Source: Paramecium octaurelia
Lineage: Eukaryota > Ciliophora > Oligohymenophorea > Peniculida > Parameciidae
Length of the DNA stretch: 64,000 nt
Assembly: GCA_905182995.1 (NCBI GenBank)
Contig: CAJJDP010000056.1
Location: 330,919-394,918, forward strand
Reading direction: 5' to 3'
This document shows, piece after piece, positions 35,859-46,882 of the stretch (the first letter of the stretch is position 1; the number at the start of each line of letters is the position of its first letter). The notes beneath the pieces were generated by a model. The model was not told the origin of the DNA, did not search any database, and saw nothing but the letters and a program-made list of their open reading frames with translations. Both the position numbers and the translations under genes were made by a program.

Positions 35859-38525
35859 ATGGCAAATACTAAACAAAACATGAGACCATTAAGGCCTAAC
35901 TTTAATATAAAAAATACTTCTTAAGTTTCAGAATAGGAGCCTCCGCAACCAACTCTTGAAAATAAAGAGTACAAAGCTACAGAGCCAAAAATTAATTTAA
36001 GACCTTTCGTACGTCCGCCTAGTTCAAAAAAAGATGATGTTCAACAATCGTAATAGTTTTAAGAATCAATAATGGAATCGAAAGTGGATGAGTAAAAAAA
36101 CACATAACAAAGTAACAGATTCCACTTACATTTAAAGGAAGAACACCAGTAAATGGATTTAGAAAATTTAATCTACAAGCTGCTGCGCCTAGCTAATAGA
36201 ATGAAGAGGTCTTGAATGTGGCTTAGTAATATTAAGGGCCAGCCATAAATCTATTTGCTAATAAAGAAAAAATTTAATAAGAAGTTAGTCAAATCAAATA
36301 AAAAGAATTAAGACAAATGGTGCAAGTGCAAATGAAACAAAGACCTCTGAATGCACCTGAGGCGAACATGTTTGCTGGAAAAGAATCAGTTGATGGTCAG
36401 GATACCTTAAAGAAGGTGAAACCCATTAGACCAACAAACAATAAAGAGCCAATCACCAAAGACACTATCAAAGTAGCAGAGCTGTTAGAAAACAAGATTC
36501 AGTTTCAGGCTCCCCAGGAAGATCAGCAGATTGAAACCAAAAAGGTTCCTAGAACAAGAGTTAAGTAAGCAGCTCAAGAATAGATTGATATAGAATAGTT
36601 GAATAATAATTAGTAATAGAATGCAAAACAACAAGCGGAGGAAACAATGATGGAAAAGACTCAGAGAGAGATGAATAAAAATATAAGTAAGAAAACTGGA
36701 AAGACTAATTAGATTGCATAGCAATAATAATAAAATGAACAACCAGAGGAAACTAATAAATAATTAGCATAAACAAAAGAAGCAATCCAGAAACCATAAT
36801 AAACAGTCACTTCAATAGATGATTACAAAGAGAGAGTACATAAATATATTAATTATTCAATAGACAATTTAATTTAATACTAATACTACAAAAAATGTGT
36901 TGTAAGGTAAGACAGAGGAACAAAGGAAAAGAGTAAAAGACTTATAGCAATTAATAACATTAGAAGTAGATGATTATAGCAATTAATTAGTGATTCAACC
37001 GAGAAGTAAGACATTTTAATATATATTTAATAGCTGAATATGAAACTTATCTCAATCATATCAAGGCTAACATAATCAGAAATTCTTGTGATCAAGCATT
37101 TGATGACCGATTAACAGTGGATACTCAAACAGATGAATTTTAAACAAATGATTTCGGAGGACAATGTCCAGAAGATTATAATAGAACCTTCCTTGCCCAC
37201 AAACAACAATATCAAAAAGACAATCGTCTATGTGAATTCATTGAATAGGCTTGTGAGATTTTTGAGGAAATTCTTAATAGTGGGAACAGAAATCAGATCC
37301 AATTTGATTAAGAACAATTGAATCATAAATTTCCTAATAAAATTAAAAGTGCTTTCAAATGCAAATGCTTAAACATTGTAGCTCATTAAATATATAATAA
37401 TCAATTGGAACTGTTTGAAACCTATTACATTGAGAGTGATAAATTTAAGTGGCTTAATGGTTCATTGATAATTTAATATCCCTAAAATGTACTATACTAT
37501 ATTCCTTCAAAAGTAACATGTTTGATTTGTGAATAAAGTTTATTGATTTGTGGAAATGCAGACGGATAATTGGCTGGATGGAGTATAAATGATGTTGGGT
37601 ATAACAATAGGTACATTGATAAAATGAGAGAACTATTGTAGGATGAATTTAAAATCAAAAGCATTAACTTTGCTTCAGAATGGAATCTATCAATTCTAGA
37701 TTAATTTAGCGATGCCAATATGAACTAGTTGTCATAAATACAATAAATAACCCATAACTCATTAATCAAATTGATTTTTGAAATAGTTGTAATGGATGTA
37801 TTTGGAAATATATAAATTTGGGAGGTTTAAGATCTGAAATATAATGAATAAGAAAAGCTGTATGTAGATTTAGGAATAAAATCAAAAAAGAAATTAGTGT
37901 TGTTAAATACAATCAACAAGAACCTGACAAAGATATACAGTTGTATGAGTATGGACATAGATACGTAATATTAATAATCTAATTATTTTATAGTATTCTC
38001 ATTTGCGGACCCTCAAAAGTGATTAATATTTCTCAATAGCGATCCTATTTTGATGATTCAGATATGTAACCCTGTGTTATTAGTAACATCTATTCTAATT
38101 ATTTTTGTGTTGGATATATTGATGGCCATATTGCGTAATCAAAAAATTTATATTTTCTAGATTATTTCACAAAGACTTTACTAAATCAATTTGGTAATTG
38201 AGAATTGGATTAAAGAAGATCATTTGGATTAGAATTCTTTCTGATGGTTTGATAGGTGCCATCGATAGTGAATAGAATATATATGTATATTGTGCATAGG
38301 ATAATTCCTAAATGATAGGAAAATAATTGGCTGATCAAGATCATTGGAGATTCAACTATGCTTAGTATGTGTGTTTTAATTAATTTAAGCTAAAATGGTT
38401 AAGAGTTGACAATAGTAGGGAAAGATAAAAATACTGATTTGCAATTGATTAAAGAGAGATTAGAATTATAGGGAACCAAAACTGACATTTTCGATAACAT
38501 TTATTTGGATTATTATGGATAATGA
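35859..38525 (+). CDS. WD-repeat protein resembling dynein-2 intermediate chain WDR60/DYNC2I1
   Basis: A long Gln/Lys/Pro-rich disordered N terminus (residues 1 to about 350) is followed by a beta-propeller-like part: LLICGNADGQLAGWSIND, IVVMDVFGNIQIWEVQDL, IRILSDGLIGAIDSEQNIYV. Multiple introns of 19-28 nt, several ending AAG (for example GTAACAGATTCC to TTTAAAG, 26 nt; GTACAT to CAATAG, 28 nt; GTAAGACAT to AATAG, 28 nt; 21 nt before NDPILMIQ). TGA 38523-38525; about 800 aa. The arrangement of disordered head plus C-terminal WD propeller matches intermediate chains of the retrograde intraflagellar-transport dynein, but the assignment is by layout rather than by a specific motif. Confidence 0.6.
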
Positions 38526-38555
38526 AAAATATATAAATAAAATTATTAAATAGAT

Positions 38556-39178
38556 ATGTCAAGAACAAACAAATAGGTTGAATCATAGGCAGTCCCAAAC
38601 AAGAAGGTCTAAGCACCAGCTAAGCCTTAAAAACCAAAGGAGAATTATTTGACTCCAGAAGAAATCAATGATTTGAGAGTAAGAGTGTTGTTAATTATAA
38701 AAAGGAAACCTTTGATTTGTTTGATGATGATAAGAGCGGCACAATAGATGCACATGAAATTAAAAAAGTGCTTGAAGATTTAGGTGTTGATGCTAGAAAC
38801 AAGTTTGTGTATCAAATGGTATAAGATTTGGAAAAGTATTCATTCACATATTAAGGTTAGTTTTGGAGGCTCAATTGATTTTGATACTTTTGTGAATATT
38901 ATATCAGATAGATTGGGAAATAATAAAACAAAAGAAGGTGCATTCAAATTGTTCCAAATTTATGATCCTGAAGATACTGGGTTTATATTTGAAGATATTT
39001 TAGATTCATTGATTTCACAAACCTTAAACGTGTGGCAAAGGAATTGGGTGAAACTCTCAATGATGATGAATTGCATGAAATGATCCATCACATTCACATT
39101 CTTAGAAAAACAGAGAGCCCAGAATAAATCTCATTTGATGAGTTTTACGAAATCATTACCGCTCCAAGAAGATATTGA
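38556..39178 (+). CDS. centrin-family EF-hand protein
   Basis: Calcium-binding contractile/basal-body protein. After a Lys/Pro/Gln-rich head it reads ENYLTPEEINDLRETFDLFD, DDDKSGTIDAHEIKKVLEDL (EF1), GGSIDFDTFVNIISDRL (EF2), AFKLFQIYDPEDTGFI (EF3), ELGETLNDDELHEMI and SPEQISFDEFYEIITAPRRY (EF4). The order and helix motifs are centrin, not calmodulin. EF1 has a complete loop; EF2-EF4 lack several Ca2+ ligands. Introns: 26 nt ending AAAAAG, 25 nt, 23 nt inside the TGF codons. About 180 aa. Paramecium has many infraciliary-lattice centrins; this one looks divergent in loops 2-4. Confidence 0.9.
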
Positions 39179-39363
39179 GAAATAAAATTACATATATATT
39201 AAATCATCATTTGGCATAGATATTTCTATACTCAAACTATAATTCACCACTTTAGGATAAGGAATGATGCCATAAATATTAAAGACTCCAAATATTATAC
39301 TATTAAACTATTAGTATGCATTGTTAGAAAATTCATAATCAAAAATAATTATTATTATTATAT

Positions 39364-39960
39364 TCAAACCCATTTGATATCTTTACATATAGCTTATGCA
39401 TCACTTAAAGAACAAAGTACTTTTCCAAAATCCTCCTTCAACTTCTTAATCTATCCATTTATTGCAATAGAAGGAACATAACTCAATTCTGGAGTTCTCA
39501 ATCTATTTGTATATAAAAGTTCAATCCCTTGTGGCCCATTAGCACAAGCTTTAACCAGCAATTTTTATTGTGTATTCTCTAAACATTTGTCAATTTACTC
39601 CTGAAAATTTTATTTATAAGCTTCCTTAAAGAAACATCTCACAAATTTAGTACTAGAAACCTAATCTTTTTGCAATTATAGACCACATGCTAAAATCATA
39701 TTTCCATAACACTCTTCCTCACTATGCTGACAATTTGTGATGTATGTATTGGCTTCATATGAATTTGAATTCAATTTTCCTGAAGGTATAAATTCAACAT
39801 TTGCCAATTGATCCAATGAGTCGATTGTTGTATTCGATATAGCTCTCATCATTGCTGCTGTATCGGGACAACGTGACTCTATGTATATTTTTACATTTGG
39901 TAAATCCTATGCGTTGCTAATCAACGTTAGTGTAATGAATATAAAGGTAATATTAATCAT
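39364..39960 (-). CDS. GILT-like thiol reductase family protein, secreted or lysosomal
   Basis: An uninterrupted 198-aa reading. The N-terminal signal peptide is MINITFIFITLTLISNA. The family frame is clear: KIYIESRCPDTAAMM, FIPSGKL, then NCQHSEEECYGNMILACGLQ (the GILT CQHG-EC-gN signature), and a late pair of Cys with NGPQGIELLYTNRLRTPELSYVPSI. GILT reduces disulfides in lysosomes through a C-x-x-C; here the position reads C-P-D-T, so only the first cysteine is kept, as in some plant and protist members. Same strand as the RING gene, whose stop lies only 12 nt upstream of this ATG. Confidence 0.85.
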
Positions 39961-39972
39961 GAGAATATTATA

Positions 39973-41454
39973 TCAATTTTATGATTCTACAATGCCATCT
40001 GATTAAAAACATAGGTTTCTATTTGTCAAATTCTCTGGAGACCCTTCAAATTAAAGTATGGGTGGTGAATGTTCTGCCTAAGGAGAGCAATCCAGTTCGA
40101 TTTTCAACTAAGTACGAAAAGGAGAGGATGATAATTAAAGTAAAGGAAAATTCCTATAAGTTTGTGATTGTGCATCATCCTTAGATTTCAGAGCTTCCTC
40201 TATATTTAAGTCTTTGACTTTTCGATTTCTGTTGTTCTTGATCTCCATTAATTCATTTATTTCCTTTTCAAGCAAACCTTGTCTACAAACTGGACAATTG
40301 GCTTACTTTGTTGTCCTTATATAGAAAATTTGTTTAATACCAATCTACTAAGCATTATTCATGAAAAACATGTCTGCAAGGAGTTTGGCAAAATTTATCT
40401 TTTAATTCAAATTAAACCAAACAAATTGAACATGTATCTTTAATCATTTTGGAATCAGCCTTTTATGGAGGCATATATTTCATTATCACTTTTTTATCCA
40501 AAGCTGGTTTAATCTAAGTTAATTTTTTGTATTATCGTCTAAAAAGAAGTAGTATTATCAACAATAGGAGCATACCAAAAACTATTATAGATATCAAAAG
40601 CATTGTAACCCAAAAAGGAAATTCTTCACTCTTAAATCCAGCTCTAATTTGTAATTAGGTATATACGTAAGCGTGATAGTGATTTCTTGAATTTAAGTTG
40701 AATTGAAATTGAACAAACCAATGACGTAGACATTATCCTAATCATCTTCAGTTCTAGATATTTAGATTTCCTTTTCTTCATCAGTTTATTCCAAAACTAC
40801 AAAATTTTATAAAAATGACGGAAGGACAGTAACATTTAGTTTGTTAATTGAAACTATGGAGACACCAAATAAGGATTCTCCATTTTAGACTATAATCTAG
40901 CAATACCTAGATAGAAATTACTTCATAATCATTATTATCAAGTATTGCGTAAGCATACAACCAAGTACTGTTTAGAATTAAGATTGTCACAGAAAATTCC
41001 TTTTAGATTTGCAAAATTGAAAGACTGCAGTTTTAACCATAATGGGGGAATTAACATAAAATTGAAGAATGTTATTTCTAATATTTGAAATTAGATTTAC
41101 AGCATCATTAAGAGTCAAATTAAAATGCATAGTTTTATTGATGTTTTTTTGATTTTGAAAGTACTCCAACACATTACAGTTTACTTTGATAATGACACTT
41201 TCAGTTCCATTAATATAAACTTTTTGAACATTCGCCCTAACAGAATATGCCTATGAATCATTATAAATTTAGTTATTCATGATCACTTAAAGCAGAGGTA
41301 AGCAATAATTATTTTTTGGGTACTGTGTTATTATCAATGATAATAAGTAAGTCCTGGAACTATTCAAATTAGTATGTTAGATTTCCATTTAATCAGTAAC
41401 ATATTAAGTATTAAAGCTAGCTAAAACAGATGAGATGCATAATAAAAATATCAT
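39973..41454 (-). CDS. membrane-anchored RING-H2 E3 ligase with luminal domain
   Basis: Signal peptide MIFLLCISSVLASF, a long N-glycosylatable luminal part (NGTES, NKT, NLT, NST sites), a single membrane span (PFWVTMLLISIIVFGMLLLL) and a cytosolic RING-H2: CSICLVQFELKDKFCQTPC, RHVFHEQCLVDW, ANCPVCRQ. This is the layout of PA-TM-RING ligases, although the luminal part was not recognised as a PA domain. Introns of 23, 25, 23 and 25 nt (the one inside the RING ends ATATAAG). C-terminal Ser/Pro-rich tail; TGA 39973-39975. About 460 aa. Its ATG lies 7 bp from the divergent PDH E1-beta ATG. Confidence 0.85.
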
Positions 41455-41461
41455 TAAATTA
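41455..41461. promoter_or_regulatory. 7-bp space between two divergent start codons
   Basis: The sequence taaatta separates CAT (41452-41454, RING gene, minus) from ATG (41462-41464, PDHB, plus). Both N termini make sense as targeting peptides, so both starts are supported. Transcription signals of each gene must therefore lie in the coding part of the other, or the leaders overlap. Confidence 0.5.
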
Positions 41462-42595
41462 ATGTATAGAAATTTATTGAAATTGCGCTACGCCTATCAA
41501 TAATGTATATTTGTAGTATCATACTAGAACCAACACAGTTAACTCCTATAAAAATGACTGTGAGAGAAGCAATCAATCTCGCCATGGATGAAGAACTAGC
41601 CAATGATCCAAATGTTTTTCTGATAGGTAAATGACCCACACAAATATCTTTAGGCGAAGAAGTAGGGCAATATCAAGGGGCTTATAAAGTCTCAAAGGGA
41701 CTGTTCTAAAAATATGGAGGTGAAAGGATTATTGATACTCCAATAACTGAGGCTGGATTCACAGGAATCTCAGTTGGGGCTGCTCTTTATGGATTAAAGC
41801 CAATAGTTGAATTTATGACATGGAATTTTGCTATGCAAGCTATTGATCATATAATAAATTCGGCAGCCAAAGCTCATTATATGAGTGCTGGTGACTAAAA
41901 GGCATCTATTGTTTTTAGAGGAATTAATGGGTATTAAATGAATAATATGATTCAGAGCAACTGCATATGTGGCTGCCCAACATTCTCAATGTTTTGCTTC
42001 TTGGTATAGTAATGTCCCAGGATTGATAGTGTTATCTCCTTATGATTGTGATGATGCAAAATCATTATTGAAGGCAGCAGTCCGTAATCCTAACCCTGTT
42101 GTATTTTTGGAGAATGAAATTCTATACAGCGAATCATATGAATTGTCTGCAGAAGCCAGAGATCCAAATTACATTGCTCCAATTGGGAAGGCTAAGATCA
42201 TGAGAAAAGGAGAACATGTTACAATAGTGGCATTCTCTAAAATGGTTGAATATTCACTTAGGGCTGCTGAATAACTATTTCGTGAGGGCATTAGTTGTGA
42301 AGTTATTAATTTAAGAAGTTTAAGGCCATTGGATAGAGAAACTATTATTGAGAGTGTAAAGAAAACAGGAAGAGTAGTTTGTGTTGAAGAAGGATGGCCT
42401 TAATCTGGAATTGGAGCTGAAATTACTGCTCACATTATGGAAGCAGGGGCTTTCAAATATCTGGATGCTCCAATCCAAAGAGTGACAGGTGTTGAAATAC
42501 CAACACCATATGCCTTCAATTTAGAAGCAATTACATTTCCAAAGACAGAACAAATTGTTGATGCTGTCTTAACAGTATTAAAAGGAGCTCGTTGA
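41462..42595 (+). CDS. PDHB: pyruvate dehydrogenase E1 component, beta subunit (mitochondrial)
   Basis: With the alpha subunit it decarboxylates pyruvate with thiamine diphosphate, feeding the TCA cycle. The short basic N terminus ([14 protein letters not shown]) fits a mitochondrial presequence. Conserved blocks: [125 protein letters not shown]. Introns: 23 nt, 27 nt inside the IGEE block, and 25 nt ending TTCAG inside the RGINGATAYV block. TGA 42593-42595; about 352 aa, normal for the family. Confidence 0.97.
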
Positions 42596-42614
42596 ATTAT
42601 AATTAAATTATAAA

Positions 42615-43666
42615 ATGGATCAATTTACAATTCTCGGTCAAGGGGCTGAGAACATTGTTTATCAATATATTGGGGATGATCCCACTCTTAAAGATAAGGT
42701 TATCAGAATTCGTAAACCAAGAGAAATATGTGAGATAACCAAAAGTCTCATTCTGCCTTTTAATGACACAGATTGGACTCCTCTCAAAAAGCATTTTGTA
42801 AAATAATAGCCATATCAAATTGGAGATTAATAATGCTTAATTATGGACAACCTATTTTATAATATCGCTTTTGCTGTGGAAATCAAACCAAAAACATTCT
42901 TACCCATTTTATCAATAAAATAAGAAAATAAAGACTCAAACGATCCTAAGAATCAGAGGTTTTTTATGATTTCATTGTTAAAAGCTTAAAGGAAATTAAA
43001 AAAGAACGATAAAGATATTTATCATTGCACAAAAGAAGAAATCGATCCAATAATCTCAAAATATGATCCTCGAAAGTTTTTTAATTGCAATGTTAAAACT
43101 CTATTCGATTCTATTATTGATTTATCAGTAGTTCCTGACAGCAATCTAAAATTGTTTAATAACCAATAACAAAGAGTTTAAAATATTCCCTAGTTTAATA
43201 TTGAAGATGTAATACTTTTAATAACTTAAAGATAGCTAAGATTATTAGTGAGACCTTGCTATAAGAAGATATCATTTAATAACTGAATAGTTATTTCCAA
43301 ACATTGTAATAAATGAATTTTTCGATTGAGTAAGTATTTGAAGCGTATGAACATTTAAAATAAAGAAATCTTACTAATAAGTAATTCTAAGAAATTGTGG
43401 AAGGTAAGTGCTAGGATCCTGAAATATCAAATCTAGCCTTTAAATTATAAACATTTTCCTCCTTACAAGCTTTAAGCGATTTATCCGTCGTAGGAAGTTT
43501 CAGGAAGGAAGGATCAGGTAAATTTATTGAGGTGGGCGATCAGAAATTGTTTTATTCGTATACAATAATCGATTGTGATTTAAAGCCACTCAATAAAATT
43601 AATGATTACATGTCAACCATAGATGAATTAATCAAATTGAGAGATTATTACATTTCTCTTAAATGA
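42615..43666 (+). CDS. inositol-pentakisphosphate 2-kinase, IPK1-like
   Basis: Phosphorylates InsP5 to InsP6 (phytate). The N lobe reads LGQGAENIVYQYIG, then DKVIRIRKPRE; the family's catalytic EIKPK is present as AFAVEIKPKTFLP. Then comes RFFMISLLKAQRKLKK, where other members read RFCMHQ..K, and DPRKFFNCN in place of the usual LDLFS block. One intron, GTAATACTTTTAATAACTTAAAG (23 nt, AAG acceptor), precedes IAKIISETLLQEDI. A conserved end segment is SYTIIDCDLKPLNKI, the family DxDxKP-type motif. About 340 aa. Starts 19 nt after the PDHB stop on the same strand. Confidence 0.85.
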
Positions 43667-43682
43667 AATATTTTATATAAAA

Positions 43683-44666
43683 ATGAATAAATTGATACCA
43701 GCCATAGTGTCTGACATTGATGGAGTTTTGATTAGGGGGAAATCGACCATTCCAAATTCAGACATTGTCGTTTAGGAATTACTGAATTGTTATTACTCAA
43801 ATGGAGAAATGCATAATATTCGGATTCCCTTTTACTTATTGACTAATGGAGGAGGATGCACAGAATTGGAGAAGGCCAATTCTTTGAACAGGATCATGGG
43901 TTCCAATTTTAATAGGCATCATATCTTTCTGAATTACACTCCTCTAAGACCAATAATGAATGAATATTAGAATAAGCTAATATTGCTCTGTGGAGCAGGC
44001 CACCTAACAGAAATAGCCAAGGATTGCGATTTAAGATATTTTTACACTATAGATGAATATTCGGCATTGTTTGATTAGGTTGAATTTAAATAATATGATG
44101 ATGGGGTTATCCAACAATATGAGGCTGATATTAAGTAAAGAAACATGGAATAGTTGAAAAATCAGTAGATTGAGGCAGTGTTTATTGTGTTTGATCCGAT
44201 AAAGTGGGAAGAGAGCATTTAGACAATATGTAAGTTGGTTAAAGAGAAGAAGGATTTACCTATTTATGTGGTGAATAACGATGTGACTTATGCGGACAAT
44301 TTTAAATTACCTAGATTGGCATTTGGAACATTCACTAATGCACTCATTTCTATTCTAAAAAAAGAATATAATATAAATCCAAATATCATTTATTATGGAA
44401 AACCATCTCTTAATACATATAAATATGTCTAAGAATATATACATGAAAAACATGACAATATCGGTAATATATATATGATTGGTGATAACCCTGCTAGTGA
44501 TATAAGGGGAGCAAATCAAATTGGATGGCCATCAGTATTAGTGAGGAGCGGTGTGTTCAGAGGAAGGGAGAATGATCCGCAAGATCCTGGGAAATATGTG
44601 GTGACAGATTTAATGGATGCGTACAATAAGATATTGCAATTGGAAGGCTTAAAAGTTGTTTAATGA
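43683..44666 (+). CDS. HAD-superfamily hydrolase, HDHD5/CECR5-like
   Basis: Single exon, 327 aa. HAD motif I is SDIDGVLIRG (DxD), motif II region FYLLTNGGG, and motif IV GDNPASDIRGANQIGWPSVL; YYGKPSLNTYKYV supplies the motif III lysine. This is the subfamily IIA arrangement of HDHD5 (CECR5) and the fungal YKR070W. HDHD5 proteins are mitochondrial phosphatase-like enzymes of uncertain substrate; the N terminus here (MNKLIPAIV) shows no clear presequence. It follows the IPK1 stop by 16 nt on the same strand. Confidence 0.93.
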
Positions 44667-44690
44667 TGTTTTAACTAAATAAATTTAAAA

Positions 44691-46258
44691 ATGGGTGCTA
44701 ATTCTTCTTAGAGCGAGAAATTCGTATAAGAGTTCTAAAGACAATGTGTGAAAGTAAGAGAGTTGAAAGACTTGCGCTTTGGGGACGTTTAGATTTATAG
44801 AACACAGTAGAATTCGTACATTATGGTCAAGAGCATCTGGTGCAATAATTCATCAGAATATGATGCATCAATTAGTAATATCCAATTGATTAATATAGGT
44901 AATTGTGAGAAGAGATCCAAACTTCAACATTAGAATTTAGTCAAACTCTTAGGATATCATTCAAATTCATAAAACTAATGGTGTGGAGATTTTTCAAAAA
45001 TAACAGTATATTTGGAATTCTTTGATTACACTCTAGAAAAGTCTATTGATACAAGGAGACAGACCAATCAATACTTTACAGAAGCTGAACTATGGAAAAT
45101 GCTATTCACTATTGCAAAATTAGGAATCTTTCTTGAAGAATAAAACAAAGTTCTTGGAGATATCAGACCTTGCAACATTTAATTGTCAGATGATTTGAAA
45201 ATGGCTGTATGAATTATCATTAATTCTTTTTAGGAATTAGGCATTTTGAAACCAGATCAAACAGGTTATTAAAGACAAATAAATAACCTAGAAGTAGCAT
45301 ATTTAAGTCCAGAACAGTTGTATTCACTCAACAACCCTTCAATTACTGCTAAATCCGATGTCTATTCTTTGGGAGTTACAATGTTAGAATGTTCTACTCT
45401 AATGAGCGGAAAGAATCTTTACAAATCTAATAGAATTGACAACCAACTACTTTAACAATTATTAGAAACCGTCAAATAACTTGGATATTCAAACCCATGG
45501 TACAGAATGGTGAGAGAATTATTAAAAGAATAGCCAGATGAAAGACCTTCCTATTAAGATATTTATGTAAAATCAAAATTAATAATTAGGATGCCCTCAA
45601 ATAATTCGAAGTTTAAATCCTAAATTTGTAGCCTTTTTCCCTTATATATCAACAACCTCCAATACCATAGCAATCTATATCACCATATAGACCATAATAT
45701 TAACAATATTCATAGTCCTTACCACCTCAACATCAATAACCATAAGCACAAAATTAAGTTCCAATTTAATATTAATAATAATTCCAATAACAATAGCCAT
45801 AACCATAATAATAATAATAATAATAATAAGTTGTTTAACCATAACAATTGCACTCTTTACCATAGTAGCCAACTTATTAATATCAACAATAAGTGCATCC
45901 ACAATAATAATAACCAATTTTAGCTTCTTAATTACCTTAATAATAGACTTAGCAATAATAACCTATGCCATAACAATCCTATATGTATTAATATCAATAA
46001 CAACAACCTTATTTAAATGAATTAGCAAATGCTTAATCAAATTATTTTGTTTAATAACCAGTTCATCATTTACCTTAGTAAATAGAACAGTCTCCATACC
46101 ATACACTATAGTCTCCGTAAAACATGACATCAACAATGTATTATCAAGAGGAGGAGTAAGATGATGGATTAAATGAGATTGACAGAAAGATCTAACAAGC
46201 ATTAAAAATGACTAGGGAGACTGAAATGAGAAATAAATAAACCCCGAATTACTATTGA
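44691..46258 (+). CDS. protein pseudokinase with long poly-Q/P C-terminal tail
   Basis: A kinase fold is recognisable from KLQHQNLVKLLGYHS (alpha-C region), YLEFFDYTLEKSI (hinge), GDIRPCNIQLSDDLKMAELG and YLSPEQLYSLNNPSITAKSD with DVYSLGVTMLEC. The catalytic HRDxKPxN is replaced by LGDIRPCN, which keeps Asp and Asn but loses the KP Lys, and DFG is replaced by AELG, so metal binding is lost. The Gly-rich loop is not evident. MGANSS at the start is a myristoylation-type N terminus. After a 23-nt intron the tail is about 180 residues of Q/P/Y repeats (45640-46130), ending in a charged segment. Likely a scaffold rather than an enzyme. Confidence 0.85.
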
Positions 46259-46425
46259 CATAATTATTACAATATGATAAATCCTTAGTTATATAAATAA
46301 GTTTTACTTGCTCAAATTTCTAATTTCTCAAGTTTATTTTAAATCGTAATTATATTTAATAAATTCAATGTTTATAGAGTAAGAATCTCAGCCTTAATAT
46401 TGGTTTTTTTAAATATTGTGCAAAA

Positions 46426-46701
46426 ATGTGGAAAATACAAATGAAAATAGGAAATGATTAGGTTTTGTGATGTTTTCAGTGCAAAAAGTTATCATTACAT
46501 GATGTGAAATTGGATGAATAGAGAATGAAATCATATAAAAACGAAGAAAAAGTCATTAGGTCTTGGGATATATTTAAAACACTTGTTGGGATTGATCAAT
46601 TTTATATCTTAGATATTTAATGGAGTGAAGTATTAAAAAAAATTCATTATTTTCAAACATATTGCATAAATTTATTTATAAATATTTCCATTATTGAGTG
46701 A
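46426..46701 (+). CDS. small hypothetical protein, about 85 aa
   Basis: ATG 46426 (MWKIQMKIGNDQ), then an 18-nt GTTTTG to TTTCAG intron, then CKKLSLHDVKLDEQRMKSYK and SWDIFKTLVGIDQFYILDIQ to TGA 46699-46701. The intron is at the short limit, so the first exon is uncertain. No domain recognised. Confidence 0.4.
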
Positions 46702-46882
46702 ATTGAGAACTCTAATGGATTGTGTGGATGAGAAACAATCATATTTAAGATTGGATGAAGGGCTGAAAATATTATTTTTATAAATTTTATTGATCTAATG
46801 AACGCTTGCGTCATATTGAAAGATAATACCTCATTCTTAATCACATACATTTGACTCTATGGTTCAGAAAAATAAATATATA

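Noticed and set aside
45790-45830. Run of TAA triplets as a possible microsatellite or terminator
   Set aside because: In the ciliate code it is simply poly-Gln within the kinase-like gene.
45675-46202. Ile/Val-rich minus-strand ORFs
   Set aside because: They are antisense of the poly-Q/P tail of the pseudokinase.
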